Source: Lachnospiraceae bacterium (GTDB lineage: Bacteria; Bacillota; Clostridia; Lachnospirales; Lachnospiraceae). From it: DNA of 64,000 nt. The translations under genes were made by a program, and so were the position numbers. Positions 15,973 to 25,738 of the stretch are shown in pieces. The stretch covers positions 44,495 to 108,494 of the forward strand of contig JAKSRR010000007.1 of assembly GCA_024403455.1 (NCBI GenBank), read 5' to 3'. The notes beneath the pieces are model-generated. The model searched no databases. It was not told the origin of the DNA and saw only the letters and a program-made list of their open reading frames with translations. Position 1 is the first letter of the stretch. Each line of letters begins with the position of its first letter.

Positions 15973-16646
15973 TGAATACAATTCTATTAAGAGTATTTTG
16001 CGTGCTGGGAGGATATCTGTTAGGTTGTATCCAGACATCCTATATCATTGGACGAATGAAGGGTATCGACATTAGGGAGCATGGCAGTGGAAATGCTGGA
16101 ACGACCAATACCCTTCGTGTCCTGGGGAAAAAATATGGTGCTATTGTATTTTTAGTAGACTTACTAAAGTGTGTGGCAGCTTCCCTCATTGCCTATTTTG
16201 TATTTAGAAATTCCCACCCGGACATGGTTTATTTATTTAAACTGTATGCCGGTTTTGGATGTGTGTTAGGACACAATTTCCCCTTTTTCCTTGGCTTTCG
16301 CGGAGGAAAGGGAATTGCGGCAACGGGCGGTCTGATTGCTTCCTTCTACTGGCCATTTATCCCGGTAGCAGCAGTATCCTTCTTCCTAACATTTGTACTG
16401 ACAAACTATGTTTCTTTAGGTTCACTCATTATGTGTTTTAATTTCTTTGTACAGATGGTGATTTTTGTACTGTTGCATCCGCTAGGATTTGTACAGAATT
16501 CTGCATCTGCAGTACAGGTAGAGATGATTATTATTGCATTTATTATCACAACCTTAGCGTTCGTGAGACATAGAGCGAATATTGGAAGACTTGTGCGTCA
16601 TGAAGAACGCAAAACTTATTTAAGCAAGAAGAATAAAGCAGAGTAA
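15972..16646 (+). CDS. plsY: glycerol-3-phosphate acyltransferase PlsY
   Basis: Membrane enzyme that moves an acyl group from acyl-phosphate to glycerol-3-phosphate, the first step of phosphatidic acid synthesis. It has 224 residues with about five membrane helices and the conserved motifs SGNAGTTNTLR, GHNFPFFLGFRGGKGIAA and a C-terminal RHRANIGRL. It starts one base inside the der stop codon, so it is translationally coupled. gpsA, which makes its substrate, is next. Confidence 0.95.
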   Translation: MNTILLRVFCVLGGYLLGCIQTSYIIGRMKGIDIREHGSGNAGTTNTLRVLGKKYGAIVFLVDLLKCVAASLIAYFVFRNSHPDMVYLFKLYAGFGCVLGHNFPFFLGFRGGKGIAATGGLIASFYWPFIPVAAVSFFLTFVLTNYVSLGSLIMCFNFFVQMVIFVLLHPLGFVQNSASAVQVEMIIIAFIITTLAFVRHRANIGRLVRHEERKTYLSKKNKAE

Positions 16647-16660
16647 GGGGTATAAACATT

Positions 16661-17677
16661 ATGGCAAAGATTGGTGTTGTTGGTGCAGGCAGCTGGGGTA
16701 TTGCTTTGGCCGTACATTTGGCAGATAAAAAAGGACATGCAGTAAAGGTATGGTCCTGTATCGGTGCAGAAATCGATATGTTAAATGAAAAGCGGGAGCA
16801 TGTAGATAAACTCCCTGGCGTTAAGCTTTCGGAAAATATTTCCTTTACTAAGGATTTGGCAGAGTCCATTATGGGTATGGACTTAGTCATTCTCGCTGTT
16901 CCCAGTGTGTTTACCAGAAGCACAGCAAAGCAGATGAAGGAGTTTGTGGAAGCAGGACAGATTATTCTTTCTGTTGGTAAAGGAATTGAAGAGAATAGCT
17001 TAAAGATCCTTACGGAAGTGATTAAGGATGAGATTCCACAGTGTGAGACAGCAGTTTTGTGTGGGCCGTCTCATGCAGAAGAGGTTGGACGTGGATTACC
17101 GACAACCATTGTTGCTGGATCTACCAAGAAAGCAGTAGCAGAGAAAGTTCAGATGCTGTTTCATGCAGATACGCTGCGTGTATATATTTCTCCGGATGTT
17201 CTCGGCATGGAACTTGGCGGAGCACTAAAGAATGTTATTGCTTTAGCCGCAGGAATCAGTGACGGACTGGGCTTTGGAGACAATACGAAGGCAGGACTGA
17301 TTACCAGAGGAATCGCAGAGATTACCAGATTAGGAATCGCCATGGGCGGTAAGGCTGAAACTTTTTATGGCCTGACCGGTATTGGGGATTTGATTGTTAC
17401 CTGTGATAGTTTGCACTCCAGAAACCGTAAGGCAGGCTTTTTGATGGGACAGGGAAAAACCATGCAGGAAGCAATGGATGAAGTTAAAATGGTGGTTGAA
17501 GGCGTTTACAGTGCAAAGGCAGCGAAAGCCCTGGCGGATAAGTATGGGGTTGAGATGCCGTTGGTTGATTGTGTAAATAGTGTGCTTTTTGGCGGTGTTT
17601 CCGCGAAAGAGGCAGCCACGGCACTAGTAAGAAGAGATTCAAAACCAGAACATGAAGTATTAGAGTGGACCGAATAA
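16661..17677 (+). CDS. gpsA: NAD(P)H-dependent glycerol-3-phosphate dehydrogenase
   Basis: Reduces dihydroxyacetone phosphate to sn-glycerol-3-phosphate for phospholipids. The 338-residue protein opens with the dinucleotide-binding motif GVVGAGSWGIALAVHLA and carries the catalytic lysine region ELGGALKNVIALAAGISDGLG. The TGIGDLIVTCDSLHSRNRKAG block is also diagnostic. It lies 14 bases after plsY with an AAGGGG site. Confidence 0.97.
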   Translation: MAKIGVVGAGSWGIALAVHLADKKGHAVKVWSCIGAEIDMLNEKREHVDKLPGVKLSENISFTKDLAESIMGMDLVILAVPSVFTRSTAKQMKEFVEAGQIILSVGKGIEENSLKILTEVIKDEIPQCETAVLCGPSHAEEVGRGLPTTIVAGSTKKAVAEKVQMLFHADTLRVYISPDVLGMELGGALKNVIALAAGISDGLGFGDNTKAGLITRGIAEITRLGIAMGGKAETFYGLTGIGDLIVTCDSLHSRNRKAGFLMGQGKTMQEAMDEVKMVVEGVYSAKAAKALADKYGVEMPLVDCVNSVLFGGVSAKEAATALVRRDSKPEHEVLEWTE

Positions 17678-17711
17678 AAGATTTTTTCTCAAAAAGTAAG
17701 GAGAGAATTGG

Positions 17712-18524
17712 ATGAGTCAGGCATTTGAAAGTACAAACGAATATGTGGCTAGCAAGGAATTAATGGATAGTGTAAATATCGCTATGGCATTAAAAAAGCC
17801 GCTATTGATTAAAGGAGAACCTGGTACAGGAAAAACCATGCTTGCAGAGGCAGTTGCGAAGAGTCTTGGAAAGCAGCTGTTAATCTGGAATATCAAATCA
17901 ACCACAAAAGCCCAGGATGGTCTTTACATGTATGATACCATTCAGCGTCTGTATGATGGTCAGTTTGGCGAGTCGGGTGTAGACGACATTGCACACTACA
18001 TTAAACTTGGAAAGCTTGGCGAAGCATTTGATAGTGAGGAGCAGGTTGTTCTCCTGATAGACGAGATTGATAAAGCGGATCTGGAATTCCCCAATGACCT
18101 ATTGTGGGAATTAGACCAGATGGAGTTCTATATTCATGAGACGAAACGTACTGTAAAGGCAAAGCAGCGTCCTATTGTGATCATTACATCTAATGCAGAA
18201 AAGGAACTGCCGGATGCTTTCCTTCGCAGATGCATTTTCCATTATATTGAATTCCCCGATGCTCCTTTAATGGAGGAGATTGTTAAGACGCACTTCCCTA
18301 ATTTGGAAGAGAATTTGATGAAGAGCGCCATGGATGCATTTTATAAGATCCGTGGAATTCGTGATGTACGTAAGAAACCAAGCACCTCGGAATTAATCGA
18401 TTGGATTAATGCATTGCAGATTGGAGGAATCTCTGCAGAAACATTAACCAAGGAGTTGCCCTTCTTAGGTGTTATGGTGAAGAAGGATGAAGATTTAGAG
18501 GCAGTAAAGAAGAGTCAGTATTAA
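17712..18524 (+). CDS. MoxR-family AAA+ ATPase
   Basis: A 270-residue AAA+ ATPase with Walker A GEPGTGKTMLAEA (about 36-48), Walker B VLLIDEIDKAD (about 115-125) and sensor-1 IITSNAEKELPDAF, followed by an arginine-rich RRCIFHYIEFP. MoxR proteins work with VWA-domain partners to remodel or insert metal centres in other proteins. Its stop overlaps the VWA gene start (TAATG), making an obligate pair. The start has AAGGAGAG ahead. The client protein is unknown. Confidence 0.9.
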   Translation: MSQAFESTNEYVASKELMDSVNIAMALKKPLLIKGEPGTGKTMLAEAVAKSLGKQLLIWNIKSTTKAQDGLYMYDTIQRLYDGQFGESGVDDIAHYIKLGKLGEAFDSEEQVVLLIDEIDKADLEFPNDLLWELDQMEFYIHETKRTVKAKQRPIVIITSNAEKELPDAFLRRCIFHYIEFPDAPLMEEIVKTHFPNLEENLMKSAMDAFYKIRGIRDVRKKPSTSELIDWINALQIGGISAETLTKELPFLGVMVKKDEDLEAVKKSQY

Positions 18525-19723
18525 TGTTTACGAAATTTTTTGACAAGTGCAAAGCCTACGGATTAAAGGTTACCTTAAGTGAATGGCTAACTTTGCAGCA
18601 GGCATTATCAATGGGACTTTGTGAGGATTCTATCACAAAGTTCTATTATGTTGCTCGTAGTATTTTGGTAAAGTCGGAAACAGATTTTGATAAGTACGAT
18701 ATGGCTTTTGAAGACTGCTTTAAAGGGATTCGCAATGAGGACGGCTTAACGAAGCGAATGTTAGAGTGGCTAGATAAGCCAGAAATGAATGAAATGCTCC
18801 ACGAAATGGATAAGGAGTACTTGAATTCCGTGGAGTCTTTTAATATTGATAAGGACGATGTTGAGAAGAAATATAAGCAGCGAATGAAGGAGCAGGATTC
18901 AGAGCACAATGGCGGTTGCTATTGGATTGGAACCATGGGAAAGACCTCCTTTGGAAACACCGGTGGTAATATCGGTGGTATTCGTGTTGGTGGCGGTACG
19001 GGCTATCAGAGCGCCTTTCAGGTGGTAGGTGCAAGAAAGTATCGTGATTTTCGCGATGACAGAATGCTGGACAATCGCCAGTTTATGCAGGCACTTCGTA
19101 AACTGCGGGATTTTTCTTCCAGACTGGATGTTCCTAAAACGGAACTGGATATTGATGGAACCATCGACGAGACCTGTAACAATGGTGGATGCTTACAAAT
19201 TGTTATGGAAAAGCCGCGAAAGAATACGGTGAAACTCCTTCTGCTGATGGATAGTGGTGGAACCATGATTCCCTATGTGAAGCTATTAAATGAACTGTTT
19301 CAGGCAGTGAATAAGTCAAACCACTATAAGGATGTTAAGGCATACTATTTTCACAATTGTATCTATTCTCATGTATATAATACTCCAGAGTGTGAGAATG
19401 GTGATTGGGTCGAAACAGAATGGATGTTTAGAAATTTAGATAAAGATTATAAGGTACTGATTGTTGGCGATGCAGCGATGGCACCAGAAGAACTGTATGC
19501 CAAGGACGGTAATTATAGAGGACCGAATGGCGGTTATTCTGGGGAAGAGTGGCTCCTGCGTATGAAGCAGAAGTACAAGAAGATTGCCTGGATGAATCCC
19601 AAAATGAGTTTGACGCATGCGCCCTGGCGTGAAGCAGAAACACGTATTAAACAGATCTTTCCGATGCTTCCGTTGACGGTAGAAGGGCTGAATGATGCCA
19701 TGGCAGTACTGATGAAAAAATAG
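18524..19723 (+). CDS. VWA-domain protein (CoxE-like) partner of MoxR
   Basis: A 399-residue cytoplasmic protein. The N-terminal half is helical with a Gly-rich loop (GGNIGGIRVGGG, about 148-165). The C-terminal half is a von Willebrand A fold with a MIDAS-like LLLLMDSGGTM. Compared with DxSxS the site reads D-S-G-G-T, the variant I recall as usual for this CoxE-type branch. It is translationally coupled to the MoxR ATPase. Together they probably act as a chaperone or metal-insertion module; no substrate is encoded next to them. Confidence 0.85.
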   Translation: MFTKFFDKCKAYGLKVTLSEWLTLQQALSMGLCEDSITKFYYVARSILVKSETDFDKYDMAFEDCFKGIRNEDGLTKRMLEWLDKPEMNEMLHEMDKEYLNSVESFNIDKDDVEKKYKQRMKEQDSEHNGGCYWIGTMGKTSFGNTGGNIGGIRVGGGTGYQSAFQVVGARKYRDFRDDRMLDNRQFMQALRKLRDFSSRLDVPKTELDIDGTIDETCNNGGCLQIVMEKPRKNTVKLLLLMDSGGTMIPYVKLLNELFQAVNKSNHYKDVKAYYFHNCIYSHVYNTPECENGDWVETEWMFRNLDKDYKVLIVGDAAMAPEELYAKDGNYRGPNGGYSGEEWLLRMKQKYKKIAWMNPKMSLTHAPWREAETRIKQIFPMLPLTVEGLNDAMAVLMKK

Positions 19724-19732
19724 CAAAAAATA

Positions 19733-19787
19733 AAAAACTCCGATGGTTGTCTTTTAAGACTGAGATGACACCATGGGAGTTTTTTTA
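19733..19787. terminator. bidirectional terminator between convergent operons
   Basis: AAAAACTCC-ATGG...CCATGGGAGTTTTTTT forms a long stem with T runs on both strands. It ends the der-VWA unit on the plus strand and the ABC export unit on the minus strand. Confidence 0.85.
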
Positions 19788-19796
19788 TTGGCCATA

Positions 19797-20828
19797 TTAA
19801 AAGATTCTTAAATAGTAGCCCGGAATAAATAAATAGGATGCATAGCGAAGTACAGGGAGCCATAGTGTTAAATCAAAGAACACCGGCGTTAGTAGCAGGG
19901 AGAATAGAAGATATAGTGGTAAAACAGCTGTATAAAGAAGACTGTTTTTAATAATTGCTGTAAGTAGTAACGTAAACAGAATTACCATGATTGTGTAGAC
20001 AAGAAGTCCTAGTCCAGCAAAAAGAAGTCGTTTTTCTTTTCCACTGATGACAAGGCACAGAAATGCCATGCATGCAGAAGACAAAGTGGGAATGCAAACA
20101 CTGAAAAGACGAATCTTCATCTGACGATAGCCATAGTGATTGGGATCCTTATAAAAGGCAAGGCCGCCAGCTAGTCCTGCTAAAAGAACTAAATGTGCCA
20201 GAATTCCTTTTAATGGGGAGAAAAGAATATCAGAGGCACGCAGGGGCGCGCTGTCAGGTTCTTTTTCATAGTGAATGGAAAAGGCTGTTTCGGTTAATGA
20301 GTAGCGCTCATAGGCTGCTTCAATATCGTCCCTTGTGTACAGGACATCATTATAGGTCGCAATATCACTCTGGGTTGTTAAATAATCTATGATGGCCAGG
20401 CGTTCTGCATGATTAAAGAGTAAAGAGAACACTGTTTCGTCGGTCACCTGAGACATGGTGGAAGATGCGCTGGTATACCTAGTAATGAGCTGTTTTCTTT
20501 CATGAGCCATGATTTTTTCATAGTAGTCGCCGGGGAATTCATAGGCGCATTCCAATTTTCCGTTGATGACATCGTCTTGCATGAAGGAGACGTCATCATA
20601 GCAGATAAAAGAAAAAAGTCCGTCTGCATTTTGCAGTGCTTCCTGAATGATTTCGCCACTTTCGCCGTCGTCGTGAATGTAATAGCCTATGGGGATTGTG
20701 TCACTGCCCTTACTGGAACCAAGGCTCAGTAGAAAGGTAAAGAGAGGCATCAGCAAAAGAACCAGGTAAAAACCAGGCTTCTTTAAATTCTGTTTGAATA
20801 ATAGACGGAAAGTTCTAAATGTTTTCAT
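19797..20828 (-). CDS. ABC-2-type transporter permease
   Basis: A 343-residue membrane subunit of an ABC exporter. One N-terminal helix (about 16-36) precedes a large extracytoplasmic domain of about 150 residues, then about five helices at the C-terminus, ending in a YLFIPGYYLRIF tail. This is the ABC-2/YhgE-like layout. The start was placed at the ATG ending at 20828, two bases after the stop of the preceding permease; an in-frame extension into that gene is unlikely. Last gene of the operon. The exported molecule is unknown. Confidence 0.78.
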   Translation of the reverse strand: MKTFRTFRLLFKQNLKKPGFYLVLLLMPLFTFLLSLGSSKGSDTIPIGYYIHDDGESGEIIQEALQNADGLFSFICYDDVSFMQDDVINGKLECAYEFPGDYYEKIMAHERKQLITRYTSASSTMSQVTDETVFSLLFNHAERLAIIDYLTTQSDIATYNDVLYTRDDIEAAYERYSLTETAFSIHYEKEPDSAPLRASDILFSPLKGILAHLVLLAGLAGGLAFYKDPNHYGYRQMKIRLFSVCIPTLSSACMAFLCLVISGKEKRLLFAGLGLLVYTIMVILFTLLLTAIIKNSLLYTAVLPLYLLFSLLLTPVFFDLTLWLPVLRYASYLFIPGYYLRIF

Positions 20829-20830
20829 AA

Positions 20831-22060
20831 CTATTGCACATCTCTTCGTTTCTGTTTCCAAACAAACAGGATACCTGCTGCGAGGAAAACGACGATCCAT
20901 AAAAGGGTTGTTTTAAACATAAATGTATTTTTGCCTGAAAGCAGAGCGGTAATGTTCTGCTGTAGTTCATAGCAGGGAATCCACTTTCCATAGGTTCTGA
21001 CGGCGGCAGGGAAGAAGGAAAGGGGCAATATATTGCCGCTGGCAAAGGACATAATGGCACCTACAGAAAACAGAAGCAGTGTCGCCTTTTCAGCTTCGCC
21101 TGTTGCATATAGAAGCATCTGGTTGTAAACAGCCAGAAACAAGGAGAGCGTAAGCAGGAAGAGGAGAGAAGAGGTGGAAAAATGATAGGTGATTTCTTCT
21201 GCGCTTAATAAGGGATAAATCCTTGTTCCAGCAAATAGTACCCCAAAACTAAATAGGAACATTACTAAAGTAAGAACGCAGACTCTGATAAAATAGGTAA
21301 CCAGAGGATGAACGCCTTTCATCATTTTAATGCGGGCAATCTGAGAACTATCCAATTTTAAGGCTGGCATAAGTCCAAAACCGATGAAGAGGAGCAGTAA
21401 TAAAATGCCAGAAGACAGATAGAAAGAAAGGTAATTAATGACTCCGGTATTTCCTTCTTCTGGTTCAGTGAAAACACCCAGGCGGGGGAGAACAAAAGAA
21501 AAATTCATAGCATCGATGGTGTCATAGGTTTTGCCCATCGGTGTGTTACACATCTTAAATATCTCTGCGGCGGTGAGAGAACCTGCCTGCGCTGTGGTAA
21601 GTAATCGTCCGCCGGCTTTGGTAAACTCGGTTAAGAATATGGCAGAAAGATCTTTATCACCGGGGAAAATGACCTCCACCTGTACATCTCCCAGATACAT
21701 AATCTGGTCTATTGCACCTTCTGGAAGATAAATGATCGCCATGATTTTTCTTTTTGTAAGGTTGTCCATGGCGGTATTGTAATCCATCTCAAGGAAGGAG
21801 AGTCTTCCTTCTAAACTTTCCATGCTTGAAAGGAGATCCAAGGCATAGGATATATAGTAGTTGTCGCTGTCACTGCAGACAATGGCCACCTGTTTAGCAT
21901 CCATCTGCCCCGCATCATCGCTTTGGGTGGATTTGTATGCTCCCATAATGAAGAGACCAATGAATGCAAAAAGAACCACCGTTGCCAGCAGAGCATAGGG
22001 AAGTGCACGAAGATATTTTTTTATCTCAATGCCAAACAGGCGTGGAATGATTCTTTTCAT
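20831..22060 (-). CDS. ABC-2-type transporter permease
   Basis: A 409-residue partner of the next permease with the same design: N-terminal helix (about 21-42), large external domain (about 45-215), then about six helices including LSFYLSSGILLLLLFIGFGL. The two permeases are similar in layout but not closely alike, suggesting a heterodimeric exporter powered by the ATPase at 23959. It starts 6 bases after the stop of the 631-residue protein. Confidence 0.8.
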   Translation of the reverse strand: MKRIIPRLFGIEIKKYLRALPYALLATVVLFAFIGLFIMGAYKSTQSDDAGQMDAKQVAIVCSDSDNYYISYALDLLSSMESLEGRLSFLEMDYNTAMDNLTKRKIMAIIYLPEGAIDQIMYLGDVQVEVIFPGDKDLSAIFLTEFTKAGGRLLTTAQAGSLTAAEIFKMCNTPMGKTYDTIDAMNFSFVLPRLGVFTEPEEGNTGVINYLSFYLSSGILLLLLFIGFGLMPALKLDSSQIARIKMMKGVHPLVTYFIRVCVLTLVMFLFSFGVLFAGTRIYPLLSAEEITYHFSTSSLLFLLTLSLFLAVYNQMLLYATGEAEKATLLLFSVGAIMSFASGNILPLSFFPAAVRTYGKWIPCYELQQNITALLSGKNTFMFKTTLLWIVVFLAAGILFVWKQKRRDVQ

Positions 22061-22066
22061 TAAGGA

Positions 22067-23962
22067 TTACCAGATTAGGTCATAGTATAAATCGTAAAGG
22101 AAATCGCCGGCATCCATACCGATTTCTTCAAACTTCTCTTTGGTCATATCAAAAATTCGGTATTCTGTTCCGTGTAACTGCTTCAGGTCGTCCTCCAGTT
22201 TCGAAATGGATGCATTAATTCCAAGTTCAATGGTGAAGTTGTCATCATAGTCATCTGCGTAGGAAATTGCAAGGGAATTAATGTCAAGCGTACATTTATC
22301 CGTGCCAATGCTGGTGGAACCATCCATGACATAGGAGAGGGTGTATTCATCGTAACCATCGGAAAGATACTGCGTCATTTCGTCATGGAAATGCTTGGAG
22401 GATAAATCATATTCAGCATTCAAATCTATACGAAGATAATCTGTTCCGTTTTCTTTCACAATGAGAGAGGCAAGATCAGAACGGATATTGTTCGTGGTTG
22501 AACCATTGTTTGTGAATGCAATACTGTAGGTGCTACCTGCATAGTCTACAGCAACAGAAGCGGTAAGAGCATCGCACAGGTAGTCTTTTCCTGCAAATTG
22601 AACATCCGCAGAAATACCGTAGGTCTCATCGTCATAATTGATAGTAGTTTCAGTGGTAAAGGAGATGAGTCGGTTATCACTATCGATGAGCATGGTAGAG
22701 GTCAGATTGTCTTCAAAAGCAGAGAAGATTTCACTCATGGTGTCCTCGGAAAGATTCTCGTCTAAATATGCCATGAGGTCACCGACAATATCTTCGGAGT
22801 CGATATTGGAATAATCCAGGGAAAGTAAAAGGACTGTTGCGATACCCTTATTGTCTCTAAAGTAACGCTCTAAGGAATCTAAATACCATACTCTATAGGC
22901 ATTTCCAAAGGTCTGCAGATCATCCTTTGCAATATTCATGTGAAAGACTTCGCAGCGAAGAGGCTCGCCACCTACGGTAACATCCTTCTTGGTTTCGTCC
23001 TTTGTTACTTCAATGCTATTGTAGAAGGTCAGCAAAGATTCAGCGGCGCTTTCAGAAGTAATAAACGCGTGCGTGGACAAATCAGGGAAATTGGCAAGCT
23101 GCAGAGGACTTATAGAAAGCGCCTCTGCAATGGCATCTGGAAGTAACTCTCCGCCATTGATAAAATCTGTTTCGTTATATTTACGGCCAAAATGTAATAA
23201 GTCTATCGTGAAAAATCCATCCAACAGTTCTGGTACAGCAACAGACATGGAAGTTTCATTGAGCAGTATTTCGGAGGAAAAAATCTTAAAACCAATAAAG
23301 GTGAGTTTTAATTCTTCATAAATTTGTCCCATCTTAGGGGCGTACTGGCCATTGGCTGTTAAGGCGAGACCTGAAAGGGAAGTGAAAAAGCTACCCATAG
23401 ACTGGTCATCAAATACAAGATCCTGGAGCTTTACAACAACCTGGGTGCTGGCACCTTGTTCCATAATGGCATCAATGTTGGTTTTTGCCTGGCGGCAGTC
23501 ATCGATGTATCCGGGAAGAAGCATGCCGTTTCCAGCCTCATCTTCAAAATTACCCATGACGGCGAAGATACTCTGGTCACCTAATGTTTTTGCAGTGGCT
23601 AAGAAAACACGTTCTTTATCAGAAAGCGCTTTGCCCTTAAAAAAGTGAATACAAAGGAAAACAATGAGACCAATAATTACAGCACCTACGCCAATCAGAA
23701 TAAAGGGAAGCGGAGAGCGTTTCTTTTCTTCACCATAAGTGGGGGCAACCACGGTACTCATGTTAGAAAGTGCAGGGATGTACTGATGCGTATCAGGAAC
23801 CTGCTCTTCTCTAATATCAGCCAGCGTGGAAATGGTATCCGGTGCAGAATTATTCTCTGTGACTGCATTAGAACCTTGGAGCATATCACTGGTGATGGGC
23901 TCCATCAGTGTAGGTTCTAAATCATTCATATTGTTAGGAATATTATTTTCAGGACTTGTCAT
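22067..23962 (-). CDS. single-pass membrane protein of unknown function in ABC operon
   Basis: A 631-residue protein. About 85 cytoplasmic residues rich in Asn/Pro/Glu lead to one membrane helix (about 86-109: FILIGVGAVIIGLIVFLCIH), then about 520 external residues with alternating strands and acidic surface. I do not recognise a family with confidence. Its ATG overlaps the stop of the ATPase gene (ATGA), and both permeases follow. It may therefore be an accessory subunit, a substrate-capture domain or a regulator of the exporter. The external part resembles in style the lipoprotein at 9914 (long, acidic, repeat-like strands). Confidence 0.65.
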   Translation of the reverse strand: MTSPENNIPNNMNDLEPTLMEPITSDMLQGSNAVTENNSAPDTISTLADIREEQVPDTHQYIPALSNMSTVVAPTYGEEKKRSPLPFILIGVGAVIIGLIVFLCIHFFKGKALSDKERVFLATAKTLGDQSIFAVMGNFEDEAGNGMLLPGYIDDCRQAKTNIDAIMEQGASTQVVVKLQDLVFDDQSMGSFFTSLSGLALTANGQYAPKMGQIYEELKLTFIGFKIFSSEILLNETSMSVAVPELLDGFFTIDLLHFGRKYNETDFINGGELLPDAIAEALSISPLQLANFPDLSTHAFITSESAAESLLTFYNSIEVTKDETKKDVTVGGEPLRCEVFHMNIAKDDLQTFGNAYRVWYLDSLERYFRDNKGIATVLLLSLDYSNIDSEDIVGDLMAYLDENLSEDTMSEIFSAFEDNLTSTMLIDSDNRLISFTTETTINYDDETYGISADVQFAGKDYLCDALTASVAVDYAGSTYSIAFTNNGSTTNNIRSDLASLIVKENGTDYLRIDLNAEYDLSSKHFHDEMTQYLSDGYDEYTLSYVMDGSTSIGTDKCTLDINSLAISYADDYDDNFTIELGINASISKLEDDLKQLHGTEYRIFDMTKEKFEEIGMDAGDFLYDLYYDLIW

Positions 23963-24621
23963 ACAGTTAACTCCTTTACCAGGGCTTCTCCTCGTATCGC
24001 AGGATCGGTGGGTACGAGACGACCATCTTTGAGAATAAATACTTTGGTACAGATATTTAATTCTGCTTCTTCGTGGGTTACCAAAATGATACTTCCGCCG
24101 TCATCATGGTATGCCTTTAGGTAACGGGCAATATCAGCTTTGCAGGGAAGATCTAATGCTGCAGAGGGCTCGTCTAATATGAGTAAGGACGGATGATTGA
24201 TTAGTGCAATGGCGATGGATAATCGCTTCTTCATACCGCCGGATAGTTTCTCGACATCCTTCTTTAAGAAACTATCGATACCAAGCATTTTGATAGCGGG
24301 GCTTTCCAGTTCCTTTTTCAAATCCTTCTTTTTACCTTTATACCAAAGTAGAAGATTATCATAGCCAGAAAGACCGGGAATGAGCGGATTATCCTGTGGA
24401 ACATATCCCATGAAGTCCTTAATGGTTTTTCCGGGGATTGTGGAAGAGATGGTTCCTTGATGTGGTTTTCTTGCACCTACCAGAAGAGATAGAAGTGTAC
24501 TCTTTCCACAGCCATTTCCACCAATGATTCCGATGCATTCGTGTTCACCGACGGAGAGGCTAACATCCTTTAAGATATTTTGCTTTTTATAATGAAAGGC
24601 CAAATGGCTGATTTCGAGCAT
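23959..24621 (-). CDS. ABC transporter ATP-binding protein
   Basis: A 220-residue nucleotide-binding subunit with all motifs: Walker A GGNGCGKST (about 35-43), Q-loop VPQDNP, signature LSGGMKKR, Walker B LLILDEPSAALD and the H-loop VTHEE. It powers the two ABC-2 permeases encoded downstream. AAGGAG lies 5 bases before the ATG and overlaps the tmcAL stop. Confidence 0.93.
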   Translation of the reverse strand: MLEISHLAFHYKKQNILKDVSLSVGEHECIGIIGGNGCGKSTLLSLLVGARKPHQGTISSTIPGKTIKDFMGYVPQDNPLIPGLSGYDNLLLWYKGKKKDLKKELESPAIKMLGIDSFLKKDVEKLSGGMKKRLSIAIALINHPSLLILDEPSAALDLPCKADIARYLKAYHDDGGSIILVTHEEAELNICTKVFILKDGRLVPTDPAIRGEALVKELTV

Positions 24622-24631
24622 TACATTCTCC

Positions 24632-25732
24632 TTATAGCACTATGGGGCTGATGGTTTCTTCGGATACTATTTTACCATAGGAAAGAAGGGAATATATATG
24701 GGATGCCGCAAAATCCTTTTGTAGTAAGGAGAGGGCATCTGTGGGTAATTCCTTTCCGGCCTTGGCTGGTTTATTGATGAGAGGTAGAGAAGCACTTTTT
24801 TTAATTTGGTGTAGAAGTCCCTTGGCTGACTTGCGCATACCTAAAATTCGTGCGTAAGGTGCATAGTCGTAGTGCATAGCGATTTCAGCATCCTCTTTGG
24901 TATAGCCTAGAACCATGTGCAGGAGTGCACGCTGCAGGTGGCTGTGGGCAATATCTTTGCTTTTTAAACACGTAACAAACTGCGAAGCATCCATATATAG
25001 CCGTTGGTTCTTGTAGATTTTATCTGCGAGATTTGGGTAAATATCAAAAATGGATGCAAGATTTTCGTAGGAAATTCCCTGCAGATGACAACCGATGAGT
25101 GAATCAAAGGAGGTAAGAGAGAGAAATGTTGTTTGGGGGTTACTGAGGATATCTTTTACATGGTCAGGTAAACCGGGTAAGGAAGAAATGACCCCTGGGT
25201 TACTTAAACATGCCTTGCGAATGGCAGAGGCAGAAGGATAGGATGCATTTTCCTCTAAATCATGGTAGCCTGCACCTTCTCGCTTTATGGTTAGGGGCTC
25301 CATGGAACTTTGGAAATGAGAGAGCGCTTTTAAGTAAGCAATGCCTAAAATATTATTGGGACTGTCTTTCGCTAGTTCTTCAGCATTCGCTTTCTCACGA
25401 AGGAGTGACAGAGAACCATCTTCGGAGCCAAAGCATAGCGTATCCACACAGCCCAAGTGATGGAGAATGGATACACCACAGCGGGCAAAATATTCTGCAC
25501 TGCCGGTAGCAAAGATGGTAGGCATCTCTAATACAAGGTCTACCCCGCTTTTTAATAGCATCTCGCATCGCTTGTGTTTAGGAAGAAGGGCAGGCTCTCC
25601 ACGCTGCACAAAGTCGCCAGAAAGAACGACCACAAGATAGTCCGCACCAGCCAGTTCCCTTGCTTTGGAAAACAGGTATGTATGTCCATTGTGAAGCGGA
25701 TTACATTCCGCAATAATTCCGACGGTTTTCAT
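24632..25732 (-). CDS. tmcAL: tRNA(Met) cytidine acetate ligase TmcAL (YlbM family)
   Basis: Makes N4-acetylcytidine at the wobble base of elongator tRNA-Met using acetate and ATP. The 366-residue protein starts with the nucleotidyltransferase motif GIIAECNPLHNGH and then SGDFVQRGEPALL. It carries the ISSLPGLPDHV-type middle and the helical C-terminus. The start is fixed by this N-terminal motif. The ATG has no Shine-Dalgarno site, and a -10 box lies 6 bases upstream, so the message is probably leaderless. It heads the minus-strand operon that includes the ABC exporter, with no obvious functional link. Confidence 0.9.
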   Translation of the reverse strand: MKTVGIIAECNPLHNGHTYLFSKARELAGADYLVVVLSGDFVQRGEPALLPKHKRCEMLLKSGVDLVLEMPTIFATGSAEYFARCGVSILHHLGCVDTLCFGSEDGSLSLLREKANAEELAKDSPNNILGIAYLKALSHFQSSMEPLTIKREGAGYHDLEENASYPSASAIRKACLSNPGVISSLPGLPDHVKDILSNPQTTFLSLTSFDSLIGCHLQGISYENLASIFDIYPNLADKIYKNQRLYMDASQFVTCLKSKDIAHSHLQRALLHMVLGYTKEDAEIAMHYDYAPYARILGMRKSAKGLLHQIKKSASLPLINKPAKAGKELPTDALSLLQKDFAASHIYSLLSYGKIVSEETISPIVL

Positions 25733-25738
25733 AGAGTA

